Shown: positions 21,304-34,386 of the stretch, piece after piece | How positions within the stretch are numbered: position 1 is the first letter of the stretch | Layout of the letters: the number at the start of each line of letters is the position of its first letter | Origin: Pristionchus mayeri | Lineage: Eukaryota > Nematoda > Chromadorea > Rhabditida > Neodiplogasteridae | Assembly: GCA_036245805.1 (NCBI GenBank) | Contig: BTRK01000002.1 | Span: 18,593,067-18,657,066 of the forward strand | DNA length: 64,000 nucleotides | Reading direction: 5' to 3' | Translations under genes and position numbers: made by a program | Notes under the pieces: model-generated | The model's input: only the letters and a program-made list of their open reading frames with translations | What the model was told of the DNA's origin: nothing | The model's database searches: none

Positions 21304-24059
21304 TGAGTCTATCTCAATCTCTACCTCACACTGCCTCTCCCTTCTCATTCTCCATTAGGAGAGGGAGACAACCCACTCAGAATCTGTCGCATATTGCCTG
21401 ATGTGATTCAATAAAGGCCCTTCTCGCTGCTTCTCCCTCACTCCCGCATTCTGACGTCTCCCGCTCATTCCCCTCTTCCATTCCATCATTGTCTCCCGAG
21501 TAACAGTGGAGAGTGCAATCGAGATTCGGCATGAATCGAGTTGTCTCTCCCTCCTGTCTCCTACTCCAGTCGCTTCCCTTGATTGTTGACTGTGGAGACT
21601 GACTGAGTGATTCCTCGACAGGCACATCATTTGAATGTTTCCTCTTGCAGTCCTTCCCACAGCCCGCTTCCCCTTGTCGCATTTGCCTCCCCTTTCTCTC
21701 TTTTGTAGACTGCTGTCGATTTTGTAGCTCTTGGGATTTCAAGAATATCTTGCATCATCTTACATTTTTACCATATTCTGTCCTCTAAAGCACTTGCAAC
21801 AGCTTCGATTCTCATATTTTATATTTAATTTCGATGTATATAGTTGTACCGATCCATAATTTCTCCCACCCTTTTCCTCCTAAATCCGTGCCTGTTTCAC
21901 ACGGCCTCTTCCAGTTAATCCTACTCCCTGACTGCTCTCGAAGGAAGGAGGAAGAAGTGCCAGAAGGAAGTCGAGTATGGCACTCCTACTCAACCAGCTC
22001 GCCATGGGACTACCTCAGTCAACCAGGTACCATACTTCTATCAGATAATAACCGATATATTGCAAGTATAGCTCACCAATCAAGAGCGGGTTATGATAAT
22101 GGTATGGTTAAGAAAAATATTCTTGGAGATGGGTGAAAATTTGGTGGGATGGATTAGATAGATTATAGGACAATTCAGTTACAAGAAAGAGCGCAGAGCT
22201 GAGAGGGTAGTGATACTCTATTCTTAAACAGAGGCTTGGTTTATACTCTTTGTTTCCTTGTTCCTTTGTATTCTTTGAATCCACGACTATAATAGCTTTT
22301 CTTTCATTCTTTATTTTAAAAATGTGTAATCTTTATGATTCATCTTCGTACTTCTTAGATTTTGTGTTCTGTAATTGATAATCGGCTGATCCATTGCTAG
22401 GTGCTGTACTGATTGATTCGTAGTGGTCTATCACTGCTTTATCGCTCAATCAGAGCTGGAATTTCAATACCTCTGGTTATAAATGCAGCAACCTGGGAAA
22501 TTTGATGGAGGAGGAAGTGAGGATCACACCTCCTCCCCTCTCCCCCCCCCCCCTCTCCCTCTCCTTCTTCTCTCCCTCTGCTCTCCTCTGATTGCAACAG
22601 TTGCGACCCATCAGTCGGCTGAATGGGCTGACAAAGAGAGGAGTGAGAGGCAGTCCACTCTGATCGCAGTCCTCTCTCAGAGTCTGCTCCCCCTCCCCCC
22701 CCTCTCTCCCTCTCCCCCCCCTCCCCTCCCCCTCTGCTCTCGGAGGACCAGGCGGTCGCCTCAGCCGATTCCGTTGTAAACCTTCCCCTCCTCTTCCTTC
22801 CTTTCCTCCTTCTCTCCCTCAATCCCCTCTTCCCTTCTGTGTTGACGTCCTCATCTTTCTGTCTTCTTCTCCACTTATATTTCTATTCTATATTTTTGCT
22901 GTGGACTGCTGATCAGGGGCATTCTTATTGCGAGTGGGTAGATTTAAGTGACATCTGGAGTGGGAGAGAGTGAAGGATTCGCTCGAGAAGGGAAGTGTGA
23001 GGGGGGGGGGGGGCAGGAATGGAAATGGAGGTGACTTCCGTCCATGGGAATCCCGTAGTGAGGGGAAGCTGCGGGATTACTGGAAGGCCCCAATCCCACG
23101 ATAGTCCAGAGGGTGGGAAACCATCGTGGGGTTATACCCACTCAAGATCTTCTTCTGATCTCGCCTGATCCTTTCCGTTTTCCTCCTTTCCTTTCTCTAT
23201 TCTATCTCGAACGATCGAGAGAGAAAAGTAGAGGCTATTAATTGACCGACATTTACATGGCCTCGGAGGATACTGCCTTATGAAGGAGGTCTAGTGGGGG
23301 AGATGAAAAGTAGATCAAGAGAGAAGGGAGGTCTGACTGAAAAGAGTGATGAAGGGTGTAGACTAGTCAGTCCATTCTCGCTTTCCTCGAATCATCTAGG
23401 ATAAGCTAGAGAGGGAGGGGGGGGGGGGGTTGGTTCCGCTCGTGGATCCATTCCTGTAAATCTTCCCTCTCATTCTTACAAGTAGACCCGCCCTTCTTCC
23501 TGTTCCACACACTAGAGTCCATTGTATCTGCTATTAAGATATCGATCGATGGAGTGCCATTCACTGCTTCATATTCCACTGCTTTTATAGCAGCATCCAA
23601 CATGGTTATGATGGTTTTGCTCGTCCTTTTCAATTGCTCTTCTTCCCGCTCCGTCCCTTTCACTTTATCACTCACTATTGCTGTGTTCTACCCACTGCAG
23701 ATTACATTGCCTCTCTCAATTTGCATTTTCGTACATGGCTGTTTTTCGACTACCTTTTTTGGCGTTCCCTCGAGATTCTCCAAAAAAATATATTGTGCAG
23801 ATACATCTTAACTGCATTTCAATGATTAGTCGGCATTTGTTCTCTCCTGTGCAGAAGAAAGAAAGAGTGATTGAGCATTCTGTTCCGTGCACAATAGAGA
23901 CAAGCAGTAGGAGTGTGGGTAGATGATTTAGGAGGGGATGGTGGCAGCTTCAGTAGGAAGGAACAGCTGATGCAGTACAGAGGGCGAAGGTCGGCAGTCG
24001 TGTAGGGGAGTTGTACAATGGGAGTGAATTTGTGAGTGATTGAATGGGCTGAGACCAGA

Positions 24060-24093
24060 CCCCCCCCCCTCCCCCCCCCCCCCCCCCCCCCCC
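24060..24093 (+). repeat. C10-T-C23 homopolymer tract
   Basis: Ten C, one T, then 23 C: the longest homopolymer in the window, in the gene-poor region upstream of etr-1. Confidence 0.9.
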
Positions 24094-27000
24094 GACCTTG
24101 CCACTGTATTCAATAGTCTGAGAAGAACATGCGCTCTATCAATTGTATCCAATGTATACTCGGGAGGCTTCCCCCTTCATTGATTAGTGTCGTATTGAAC
24201 AAAGATCAAGCAGATATGCTATCTTATCACTTCATGGCGCGACTTGTGACACTAGTTAAGTGAGAGTGGCTAAACGTGTTGTGACAAAGCTTGATCTATC
24301 AAGAATGGAGGGGATCTCTTCAGGGAGTACTATATGAATAGGATCAGATGGTGTTGTTCATCGTCTTGGAACACCTCTTTCTTCCCCCCCCCCCCTCCTC
24401 TCCTCCTTCCTCCCCATCTATATTCTCTCCGTCGTACTGCGATCGTTCTGATTCAATCGATGCAAAACGTTCCTTCCCTCTCTTCCCCATCTTCCTCTTC
24501 TTCCTCCTCCCTCTTCTCTCTCATCTCCTCTATCTCTATAGTGCACAGATTAGATTTCCTCTACTTCTCACCTATCACCTCTATTTAGTTTCACCCGCTG
24601 CAACAGTAATTCATCACGTGCTCAACACCTGTCAAGTGTTCTATGCAGTTCTCACTTTTTCATCCGTAGTCGAGTATTCATTCGCTCCTCTTCAACGCTT
24701 TTTGCGGTCCAATATCGTTTAGAGATGGTGCAACTTTGACTATTTTTGATGTTCCCATATAGGAAATGAATGAGTGGATTGCACCAGATGTCAGTATTCA
24801 CTGGAGTACGTGTTACCCTTTTTCCCTCTGGAATCTCGTCCTTTCTCACTCATTTATTCTCGCCGCTCGCTTTTCTGCCCGATTACACGAGATAGAAATG
24901 GAATGAGAGACTGAGGAGGAGGAGGGAGGGGTAGACTGAGGAAGGAGGGGAGATCGGCAGCACTGATTGTGTAGAAGTGGAGGATGAATCACAATCCATT
25001 GTCTTCTCATCCTCATCTCGAGGTGTTCCTCAGAGAGAATACGGAGATATCCCTCCCCTTCCCTTCCCGTCTACCTCTAGGTGTGGTCCTGACACTTCAT
25101 TCATCATGGCAGTCTTCCCTCCAGGGTAGAACTAACTTCTCCTCATCCTCTAACTCTCTGGGCTCTCTCTCTCTCTCTCTTCCTTCTCTGACTGCTGCGA
25201 TTTTGAGTATTTTGAGACAGTTCTCCCCCCCCCCCCCTCCTCCATCTTTGTCCTCCTCTTGCGCACCTTTTCACTTTTTCCAAATATTTCAGTGGCCGTT
25301 CCAGTGTCTTCTTCCTCTTCTTCCTACTCATCTACTGATTCACAAATTGATGGTCGCAAATAGGAAGCGAGAGGAATTGATTGAATCATCCGAATATTTC
25401 TCTGAAGTTGGAAGGGATCTTTCGTGCTTACGTATTCCACTCTCCGCGCGTTTCCATTAGGTATAAATCCCCGTTCGTCGCGTCCGAAGCCATTTGGGTG
25501 GTTTTGCTCTTCTCTTCCTCCTTCTCCCTCCACCTTTCTCCTCATCTCTCACCACCGGTGGCTTCTTCTACTCCATCCACTATTTTAAGTGAGTCGCCGA
25601 GAGTTCCGTCTAATCTCGCTAAACGCATATCGAAGACGATGAGAAAGAGAAGGAAAGAGGAGGGAGGAGAAGACTGATCGACTGAATGGCTGGGGCTTCG
25701 CTCATATACTCTCCGAGCCCGTCCTTTCCCATTGGTGTCCTCTGATTCTACGACTTCCCACCCACTTGCGTATCTCCTTCCTAGGTGTGGTCTTCTTGTG
25801 TTGTTGTGCAGTTGACTCCTCTGTCCTCCACTTTCTCTTATTCTAGGTATTCTCACTGTCTGCTTCCCTCGTCTCTTCTTCCCTCCGACTGAGTAATCGT
25901 GTTTAGACAAGGAGGAGGTAATCTCTCCTGGAGGTACTCTGCATCCCGCTCAAAGCAATTGGAGATGCGATCATATGAATCATCTCTTTAAATTATCCAC
26001 TTAAATGCTAATGGTTACCACACAAACGACATTCAATTTTGCTCAAACCAAAAACTCTTTAATAATTTCGTTGATTTAATGGGTACACATTTGTCTGAAC
26101 ACGCACCGACAGTAGTATTGGCCATCTCTGACGAGTACCTTGCATAGCCTTCCCTTCGTGTAATAGAAGGTCGTGCAATGGGTAGAAGAGGATGAGATCA
26201 TCAATCGTCTCCTTCCTCCTCAGTGTCTCTCTATCCATGTGCACCCCTCCCCCTCCTCATTCGCCTACTCCCATTCCTTTGCCAGATCAATGGAATGGGA
26301 TGGGAAGCTATATATCCGATGGCCATCGAGAGCATTATCTTCTAGTCTTATATACTTCACTTATTCACTCTCATTTAATAAGGATTTTTTAAATTTTGGT
26401 GCTTCATCCTTGAATCTTTTACTGCGCAAAAAAATCCCTCGATCGAATATTACTCAACTTTCATCCAGTGATTTTCTTGCCATAGGGACGATGATTGGCC
26501 GAAATTAGCGGGTTTGTGGTGCGATCGGCTGCATCTTTTTGCCTGTTCCTTCCCCTTCTCCGATCAATGAGTGGTCAGGCGAGAAAGGGAAACTGTCCCA
26601 ATGTGGATCGGAATTAGGAGAAAGAACAGAGAAATCAATCCAAGTGTTGATTAAAGCGGAAGACGCCAAATTAATGTGCAGTGGAGAGTTGGAAAGAGGG
26701 AGTTTGTTAATCACTTGAAAGGGGAGAGAACGTTCTCGTATGGCAATAAGGTTATCGAGAGGTTGACTGGGAGAGAGAGAACAAGCAGCCATTTTGAAAG
26801 TAGGGAGAAGTTTGTATTGTATGCTCTTGCTGCCACTATCAAGAGGGACGGCCTTCCCCCTCCCATTCCCTGCTCGAGGCGACACCAGTTACGAGCCCCC
26901 TTTGAAAGTCACTCCATCTCACTGGATGTATTCCCCCATCGATCATGCTTCATCCTCTCGATCACCTCCATTTCAACATTTGCACGTATCTCCTCTTCTC

Positions 27001-27853
27001 GCTACTTCCATGATCATCCCGATTAGCCTCCTCTCCTTCCTCAGTCACACTCAGATATCTTAGCTTTTCTCGGTTTCTTCAACCGGAATTGAGTGAGATT
27101 TAGAGAGGAAAATGAGCGATTTCTTATCCTGCATTTCCCAGATTGCATGAGGTTGAGTGTGAATAGGATTTTTACTGCGCTTTTTGCTTGCATGCCGTGC
27201 GATTTTGACGAATTTTTGTGTGGATTCCTGGTTGGTTTGTGGTGGGAATCGGAGAAAGTGGGCGGGGCGAAGTGATAGCGAGGCCGTAGGATTGATAGCA
27301 GTCAGATTGCTCAGTCTTATCAGAAGGGGAGGCATTAATCGATAGGCAGTCGTTAGAGGGGAGGAATTGAGGGAGCAGAGGGGCAGTCGCATGACTAATC
27401 TGCCCCCACCTTCGGAATCGAGGCATTCCCACCCACTTGCAATATGCCATCATCTCATTCCATGCACTCTCTTCCTCTTCCCCCTCTTCCCCCTCCTCCT
27501 CCTCCTTCCTCCATCAATCTCTCCCTCAATTGGACATACTCCCTTCAGTTCTTATCGCTCCCGTGTCTTTTCCTCTCCTCTTGTCATTCTGTGATCGATT
27601 TCGGTTCGAGATTGAGATTGAGATGGCGAAAGAGTGCGGAGAAGTGAGAGTTCTCCAGACTGAACTAGAGATGAGGATGGATTGAGTGGAGAAGAGAGCA
27701 TAGTGATACCAGAGGAGGTTCTGATTCGGACTAATTATGTTATCTCATCTCCTCTCTTCTCACTATTTCGTATTCGATGGTAGTACTGTTCATCTCTCGC
27801 CTTATGGTGATCGTATTCTCGAAGTTGAACATTTATGATGCAGATTGAGATCG

Positions 27854-30800
27854 ATGGAGGAAGCAGCTAACAAATCGTCGTCTTCCTCCTCCTCTTCATC
27901 CACCTCTCCCTCCTCCTCGAATGCCGTTGCTGCTGTAGCGGGAGTCTCGGGTACGGTATTGATCTATTGATTAGAGGATATGGTAGAATGTGGTGGGGAG
28001 GGGGGGGGGGTAGTCTGAGCGAGGATTAGGAAAGGATTCTCAACCTTTCCGCTCCTTCTCTCCGATAGCGAGTATTTCGTGCCTATCACTCCCACTGATT
28101 GACTCTCTCTTTCTCCTCACTCAGTACTCATCTACTGCAGTTGGCAGTTTTGAGTTTGATCGATTGCAAAAAGTAGTCGACTCCAAATATTTTCATATTT
28201 TATCTCTACAATATTTAATATTCAGGGGCAAAGATGGACGGGACTCCTTCGCAGCCTGATCCCGACACTATCAAGATGTTCGTCGGACAGGTACGGTAGT
28301 TGATCTCATTACGATATCGATTAGCAATAATTGTGGGGGTATTGTTGGCATGCGATGGTTTTGCGCGTGAGCAACGAAAGTAAGGATAGTAGGTGCATTT
28401 TATAGTACTTTGCTCATTCATTCACTTTCTATTCGGTTCTCTTCACTGTGGTTCCCATTCTTTCTCTCTCTCTCTCTCTCTATTTCTCTTTCTAATCACT
28501 GCATTCTCTTCGAGATAAGAGATTGTTGTCGAGTGGTCGATTGATTAGGAGAAACCGAAACGGGAAGTGGAAGATGGTAGAATTTCGCTAACAGTGGAAC
28601 ACAATTTTAGTGTATGTTTTTATATTATTTTAGAGTATAGATTTTATCCACATTTTGTAATGTGAGCTGATCAGCTGAGAGGGAGAGAAGGTTACCTGGT
28701 TCACAATCTCGTTGACGTGACAGTTGCCTATTTTTACGACTATCCCCCGTTGACGAGGATGGCATGAAATCCGTGCACGTCTCTCATGGTAGATGAGAGT
28801 GATTAGGCTGATAAGAGGAAAGAAGGGAGTGATCTCCACTCTCTGATTAAGGGCCTTTTGGCACACGCTCTTGTGGCTGAATAAGCAGGCGCCAGCTGAC
28901 AAAAGGAGTGTCTTCCCTTTCTTATCGACTGCGAAAACACTGCTGTTGTTGGGTGAAATATCTAGAGAAAGAGTGCCGAGACAGTGCGAGGGCGGGGGTT
29001 AATTGAGAGTTGGCAAGAGCACGAATCGGACTGGAGTGGAGATTCATCAATGATTGGTAGGAGTGACCTACCTAGGAAGTGCTCTAACGTCTAAGTGAGA
29101 GTTCCTCCTGAGTCGATCAATCATTGATGGAATGCCCATCAGGAAAGAGGAAAACGAAGGAAACACATGTCCAATCGAGAGTTTTTTTGAGTGAATGCTA
29201 GAGGAAGAGACGGGATGATAGATGGGCATTTAGGAGTGGAGATATCCAGAGGAAGATCTCTTTCTACGAATTGTTACTATGTTCGATAGTGGCGTAGATT
29301 GAACCCAATCAGTCAGTCCAAGTTGGTAGTAGTTGCCTTGTGTAGCAAGAGGGAATTAGCCCCGATTTCGGTCAACCTCCTTCTCCCCTTTCTCGCACTG
29401 GGCCGAAGACAGTAGAGAAATAGTGTTAGAGCAAAGTCTCGACCTTGTGTCGTGCAGAGGGATTTCCACTCTCTTTCTTAAAGAGAGATCTTTCGTCGTT
29501 TACATTTTGGGATCGGACAGAAGCATGATTGCAAGTATTGTGACTCTTTTCCCTAAGGATCTTCGATTCATCTATCGCATTAGGATCTGAAGTGTTTGGT
29601 GTGGTAGGATGGAATCAACACCACCAAGTAATCTCTTCACTGAGCATAAGTGCCTCTGATTGACTTATTGTAGCTCAAGATACGAAATATCCAGTTGTCA
29701 CAGAAATGTAGGACTTATCTTTAGGACTCGTGTGTCCCCGGAAGTGTAGTAATCAACATACATTTTCCCATGTCTCTCTGGACTCGTTTCCTGTCAATAT
29801 CTCTCTCCTGAATACACGGTGGCGAGAGATCACCAAGGGGCAAAGATAGGTGGAAAGAGACGAGGAAAAGTGAAGAGGTGCAGGGCTTACACTTTACAAT
29901 GTACGAGAAGGAATGAGGAAGCAGTGGCATATGGGTTGAAAGAGGAGGATGATCTACCTGGGAAGAGGGATTCTAAGCATATGATAAAAAGTAGCTGTGT
30001 GTGGCAAAGGAGTAAGAGAAGTCATGCTGCGTTTGAATGGGATGAAGGAGAAAAAGAGGGCAAGAAGAGGATAGGGCAGACGGGAAGGAGGCTGGACTGT
30101 TTGTTTAGAGGGAAATCACTGTGGATTAGGGGATCGAAGTGGTATTGCTCTAAATCCGGAAATTTATACCGTTGTGAGTAAATAAAGTATTGCAGGTACC
30201 TCACTCGTACAATGAGATCCAGTGCAGAGAGATCTTCGAAGTGTACGGCCCCGTCTACCAACTGAACATACTTAGAGACAAGCAGACACAGAAGAGCAAG
30301 GGTAAGCAAAGGGGGGGGGGTTACTGTAGGTTCAGGAAACTCGGTTCGAGTACGGTAGATGATCGATATAGAAGATGTGAGTGTAAATGGTTACAGGATG
30401 CTGCTTTGTCACATTCTACCACAGGAAGGATGCAATGGCAGCGCAGTCCGATCTGCACAACATCAAGACTCTCCCAGGCATGCACCACCCCATCCAGATG
30501 AAACCCGCCGATTCGGAGAACAGGAATGGTACGGTGGATTGGAGTATTGATTGGGTACTCCGAAATTCGCTGTAGTCAATCGAATTATTTGAGAACGAAA
30601 GCTGTTCATCGGGATGATTAGCAAGAAGCTGAATGAAGAGGTGGGCTAATTGGGTTATTATATTACCAAAAGAAACTGTTCTACAAGTATTGGTGTGCTT
30701 TGAAGGACGTGAAGACGATGTTCCTTCCCTTCGGTCACATCGAGGATTGCAGCGTGTTGAGAGACTCTGATGGTAGATCAAAAGGTACGGTAGTATCACG

Positions 30801-33800
30801 TAGATTTCCAATCGATTCTCCAATAGTCGAGTGTTCATGTGGCGATTTCCATGTGACGACTGCTGGGTGGGATTCTCTGTTACAGTAGTCCGCAATAGAG
30901 CGTTACAGTAACCACGAGCGTACACGATTGATCTCTGTTGCCTCTCTCACTTTCTCGCTCTGTGTTCGGGCATCCACTCTTAGTTTGGTGTAGAGAGTAC
31001 GGTACCGGAATGTCCCTTGCAAGTCCCTATCCTCTCTTCTGAACCAAGTGGCGAGTCAGTTCACGATAGTCCTACCGTATTCTTTCTCTGTGCCCCTCGT
31101 ATGATTGATCGTACACATACAGTATCCATGGCCTTGAATATCCACACTCAAACACTGTCCGCTGTATACTGTATCGAGGCTGGCTCTCGATCGATTCTCC
31201 GCTCGTTTGGTCGCATCAATGAATAACCCCTCTGTTCGAGAATGAATCATAGTCGGGAAGCTAGAGCACTCAAAATGGCACACTCTGTGAATGTCACGGA
31301 TACTCGACTGGAGAGGCGACTACAGTACCCATCGGGGTCTCGTCCGGATATCTACCGTATCCATGTGTTGCAGGCTGTGCCTTCGTCACTTTCGCAGCTC
31401 GATCGAATGCTCAAGTGGCCATCAAGGCGATGCATCACTCGCAGACCATGGAGGTGCAGCCATTGAGTGTCCCCCTCCCCCTACCCCTCTCCTTCTTTCG
31501 CCCCCCCCCCCTCTCTCTCTTTCTCTCTCTCACCCTCTCCCTATGATCTACAGTCCATTCTGTCCCTGGTTGATTGCATCATTGTTTCCCGATCTCTGAT
31601 CCTTTGTTCGATACTCCTTCCATCTCCCTCCCCCCCCTTTCAATCACTCGGTCCTTCCCCGTCTCGAGTAACCCTTCTCTGGCACAGTCTTGTCCCCCAT
31701 CTCATCTCTCGATCGATCGCTTCCATCGTCTCCACTAACACTAATCCTTCGTCCTGCCACTAATTAGGCCTTCAATGGACATCTTGCAGGGTTGCTCTAC
31801 TCAGATGGTCGTCAAGTTCGCGGATACTCAGAAGGATAAGGAGGCGAAGGATGGGAAGGGGACGACGAAGAGGGAGGCCTCCCCTCCTGCAGCTGCGACC
31901 GCTGCAGCCAATCAGGTGAATACCGAGTAGCCAGTTCATATCGAAATAAGGAAAAAGTGCACGAATGAAGCTGTGGTATTTTCAGTTGCAGCTGCTGCAA
32001 CAGGGTAACATCCTGGGACTGCTGCTGCAGAATCCCCAAGTGTTGGCTGGAGCAGGAGCAGGACAGCAGAATGTTCTCTCCTTGCTGGGGAATGGTGAGT
32101 GGAGAGATCTAGCAATCAATAGTTGGTAAATACACGAGGAGGAAGGATTGAAGCGCGTGAGATAGGGGGTTCCTAGGGATGAGAAGAATAGGTTAGGAAT
32201 AGTAGGATAATCTCCCGTGTCGTCACAGTGCTCACTGGACTCGGTCGTCTCACCGAGGCGCAGCAGCAGGGCGGGGCTTCGTCTGCCCCTGCAGCCCCTG
32301 CAGCTGTCGTGCCCCCTCCTCCCTCCCAGTCTGCAGCAGCTGCAGCAGTCGTCGGCCAGAGTGGAGAGGCTGCAGGTAGAGAGATTGATCAAGTGTGGAT
32401 GCTCCCCTTCCCCTCCCCGCTTGGACTGACGCTCCGCTCACCACGACCGCCCCCATTTCGTTTGCTACACACGAATGCGACGTATGGGAGAGTTCAGACG
32501 CCAGATGCACCATGGACCACACAACGACAGCTTCTGGGATACTTTGGCTCATTTTCTGGTTATCGATCATTGCATGCGATTTTCTTGGTTTATTTCAGCT
32601 TTTTTCGTTTCGGGCTTTTCACTTCGAGATTGAGAATAGGAAGGGTTTGCAGTGAAATATCTGATAGTGAGCACACTTACACGCATGATCTCCAGTTTCT
32701 CTTGGTTTAGAAGCAAATTCTGCCGTTTGATTCCGATTTAAATGAAGTGTGGTGTGTAGACAGCTTGCCTTGTTCTTTTAAACTTCCGTCCCTTTTCCTC
32801 TTCCTCCTTGACTTACCTCTTGCAGCCTCTGCCCTCAATCCCTTGCTGGCGCAGCAACAGATGCTGCAGCAGCAGAAGCTGCTCGAGTACTCGCTGCTGA
32901 TGCAGCAGCAGCAAGCTGCAGCTGTCGCCGCCAACGAGACGGCCAAATACGCCACCAATGGAGGTTAGCTGCGCCCAAAATTTTTTTGATTCTTCACGAT
33001 TTTGCACACTTTGCACTTGGTTTCATTTTTGTACCTGTTTGACACACAATCAGATCTTGATGGAAACCTCACTCACTCACCCATGTGATTGTCTCTGTTG
33101 CTTCGTCCCTCACCCATTCACTCTTCCGTTGTCCCTCTCTCCTATCCTCTCCTCTGCTTGCAGACCTCCACTCCCAGTTGGCTGCCCATCAGAATGCAGC
33201 AGCTGCAGCCCTCCTCCAGCAGCAGATGCTGCAGCAACACGCCCAATCCACCAGTCCCACCCCCGGCATGAACGCCATCTATCAGGGTACGCGAGTGACC
33301 TCAGTCTTCCCCAGTCCAGTCCCGTGGGAGAGTCCATCGTAGAACCCCCCCCCCCCTTGTTTCACCCATCGGGTAGACGCTTCTACTCAGTTCCTATGTG
33401 TTCGATCTGTCTCTCTATTGGGGTGGATGGTTTCTTCCTTGCAGGCTCCTCCCCCAAGGACGCTGCTCTTTTCACGGCTGCACAGCAGCAGCAACTGATG
33501 GGACTGCAGGCAGCCTCCGTCTACGACCAGTACCAATTGCAAGCGCTGGGAAGTGAGTGTGCCTTTCGTCCATCCCGTCAGTGCATGCAATGGCGCAGTT
33601 GGTAGGGCGGGGGTCTATTTGCCCACTCACGCGGGTTCGACTCCCGCCCTCCGCAATCAGTGGAAGTGATGATCCAACCCCTTGAGCTCGATGTCTATGG
33701 GAGTCTCAAATCCCTCTAAGAAGTTCCGATCCATTTTTGCTAATTATCTGTCACGTTTTCAAGAAATACCTCACCCCATTTCACATTTATCCTTCAGTGG

Positions 33801-34386
33801 CCGGCATCGTTCCTCAAGTGAACCTGGCACAGACGGCGATTGGAGCAGCAACAGTGACACCAGTGGTCGGGAACGGACAGTCGAAGGGACCCGATGGGTG
33901 CAACCTGTTCATCTACCACCTCCCTCAGGCAAGTTTGCTCATTTTTTCTCATTTTATTCAATATTAACTAAGATGTTTTGCAATTCGGTGATATTTTATC
34001 TAATTTTCCATTTTCCAAATTATTAATAATTCTATTTCTAGGATTTCTCCGACGCCGATTTGTACAACACTTTCGCCCCATTCGGGAACGTCCTCTCTGC
34101 GAAGGTCTTCATTGATAAGCAGACGAATCTAAGCAAGTGCTTTGGTGAGTGCATCAGTCGAGGGTTGGCTGGATGAACGTGTTCTCACTCATCAATTTGC
34201 AGGTTTCGTCTCGTACGATAACTCGCAATCGGCAGCTAATGCCATCTCGGGCATGAATGGATTCCAGATCGGGACCAAGAGACTCAAGGTTCATTTCTCT
34301 CTCCCTTCCTTCTTTACTCAACTTGTCTGCAGGTTCAATTGAAGAACGCGCGTGTCTCTGCTCATCCTTATCATATTCCCGTCTAA
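27854..34386 (+). CDS. etr-1: CELF/ETR-1 RNA-binding protein with three RRMs
   Basis: Seventeen exons: 27854-27950, 28226-28290, 30196-30301, 30397-30528, 30594-30640, 30706-30784, 31374-31453, 31790-31915, 31986-32094, 32229-32375, 32826-32963, 33164-33286, 33445-33552, 33798-33928, 34042-34144, 34203-34288 and 34333-34386 (576 residues). RRM1 runs from [15 protein letters not shown] through [13 protein letters not shown] to [13 protein letters not shown]2 runs from [14 protein letters not shown] to [19 protein letters not shown] Gln/Ala-rich linker follows, then RRM3 from [16 protein letters not shown] to [19 protein letters not shown] proteins bind GU-rich RNA and control alternative splicing, mostly in muscle in C. 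elegans. Exons 5 and 6 use TTTGAG and TTGAAG acceptors, and exon 14 ends at a GC donor (CAG|GCAAGT). Four donors are GTACGGT-type. An intronic tRNA-like element lies between exons 13 and 14. The first ATG follows a splice acceptor, so non-coding exons lie upstream. Confidence 0.95.
28291..30195. other. Largest etr-1 intron (1.9 kb)
   Basis: No supported coding sequence; the open frame at 29819-30181 (+) is Lys/Arg-rich purine sequence without motifs. A (CT)n tract lies near 28463-28482. In CELF genes a large intron early in RRM1 commonly separates alternative first exons; here that is only a possibility. Confidence 0.5.
33591..33660 (+). repeat. tRNA-like element (degenerate tRNA or SINE head) in an etr-1 intron
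   Basis: Pol III internal promoter boxes are intact: TGGCGCAGTTGG fits the A box and GGTTCGACTCC fits the B box. The T arm pairs perfectly (GCGGG/CCCGC). The acceptor stem pairs only in four of seven positions and the anticodon stem is poor, so this is unlikely to be a working tRNA. It lies on the same strand as etr-1 inside the intron 33553-33797 and resembles the tRNA-like head at 56155-56225. Confidence 0.65.

Larger units (their letters stand above)
18726..27843. other. 9-kb region without a recognisable gene, pyrimidine-tract rich, upstream of etr-1
   Basis: No open frame here shows a family motif or consistent splice phasing. Long TC- and C-rich stretches (22540-22800, 24360-24540, 25160-25260, 27460-27540) make many spurious open frames such as poly-Pro/Ser/Leu. 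The region probably includes the promoter and non-coding 5' exons of etr-1, whose first coding exon follows a splice acceptor (inference). A weak coding candidate lies at 21128-21303. Confidence 0.55.

Noticed and set aside
22439..22822. Long Arg/Glu/Gly-rich and Pro/Ser-rich frames
   Set aside because: Products of a simple pyrimidine/purine tract that is open in several frames.
26505..26885. 127-codon open frame on the minus strand in the gene-poor region
   Set aside because: Overlaps a plus-strand frame of similar length and has no recognisable domain or splice context.
33591..33660. Functional tRNA gene
   Set aside because: A and B boxes and T arm are good, but the acceptor stem has three mismatches and the anticodon stem is poor.
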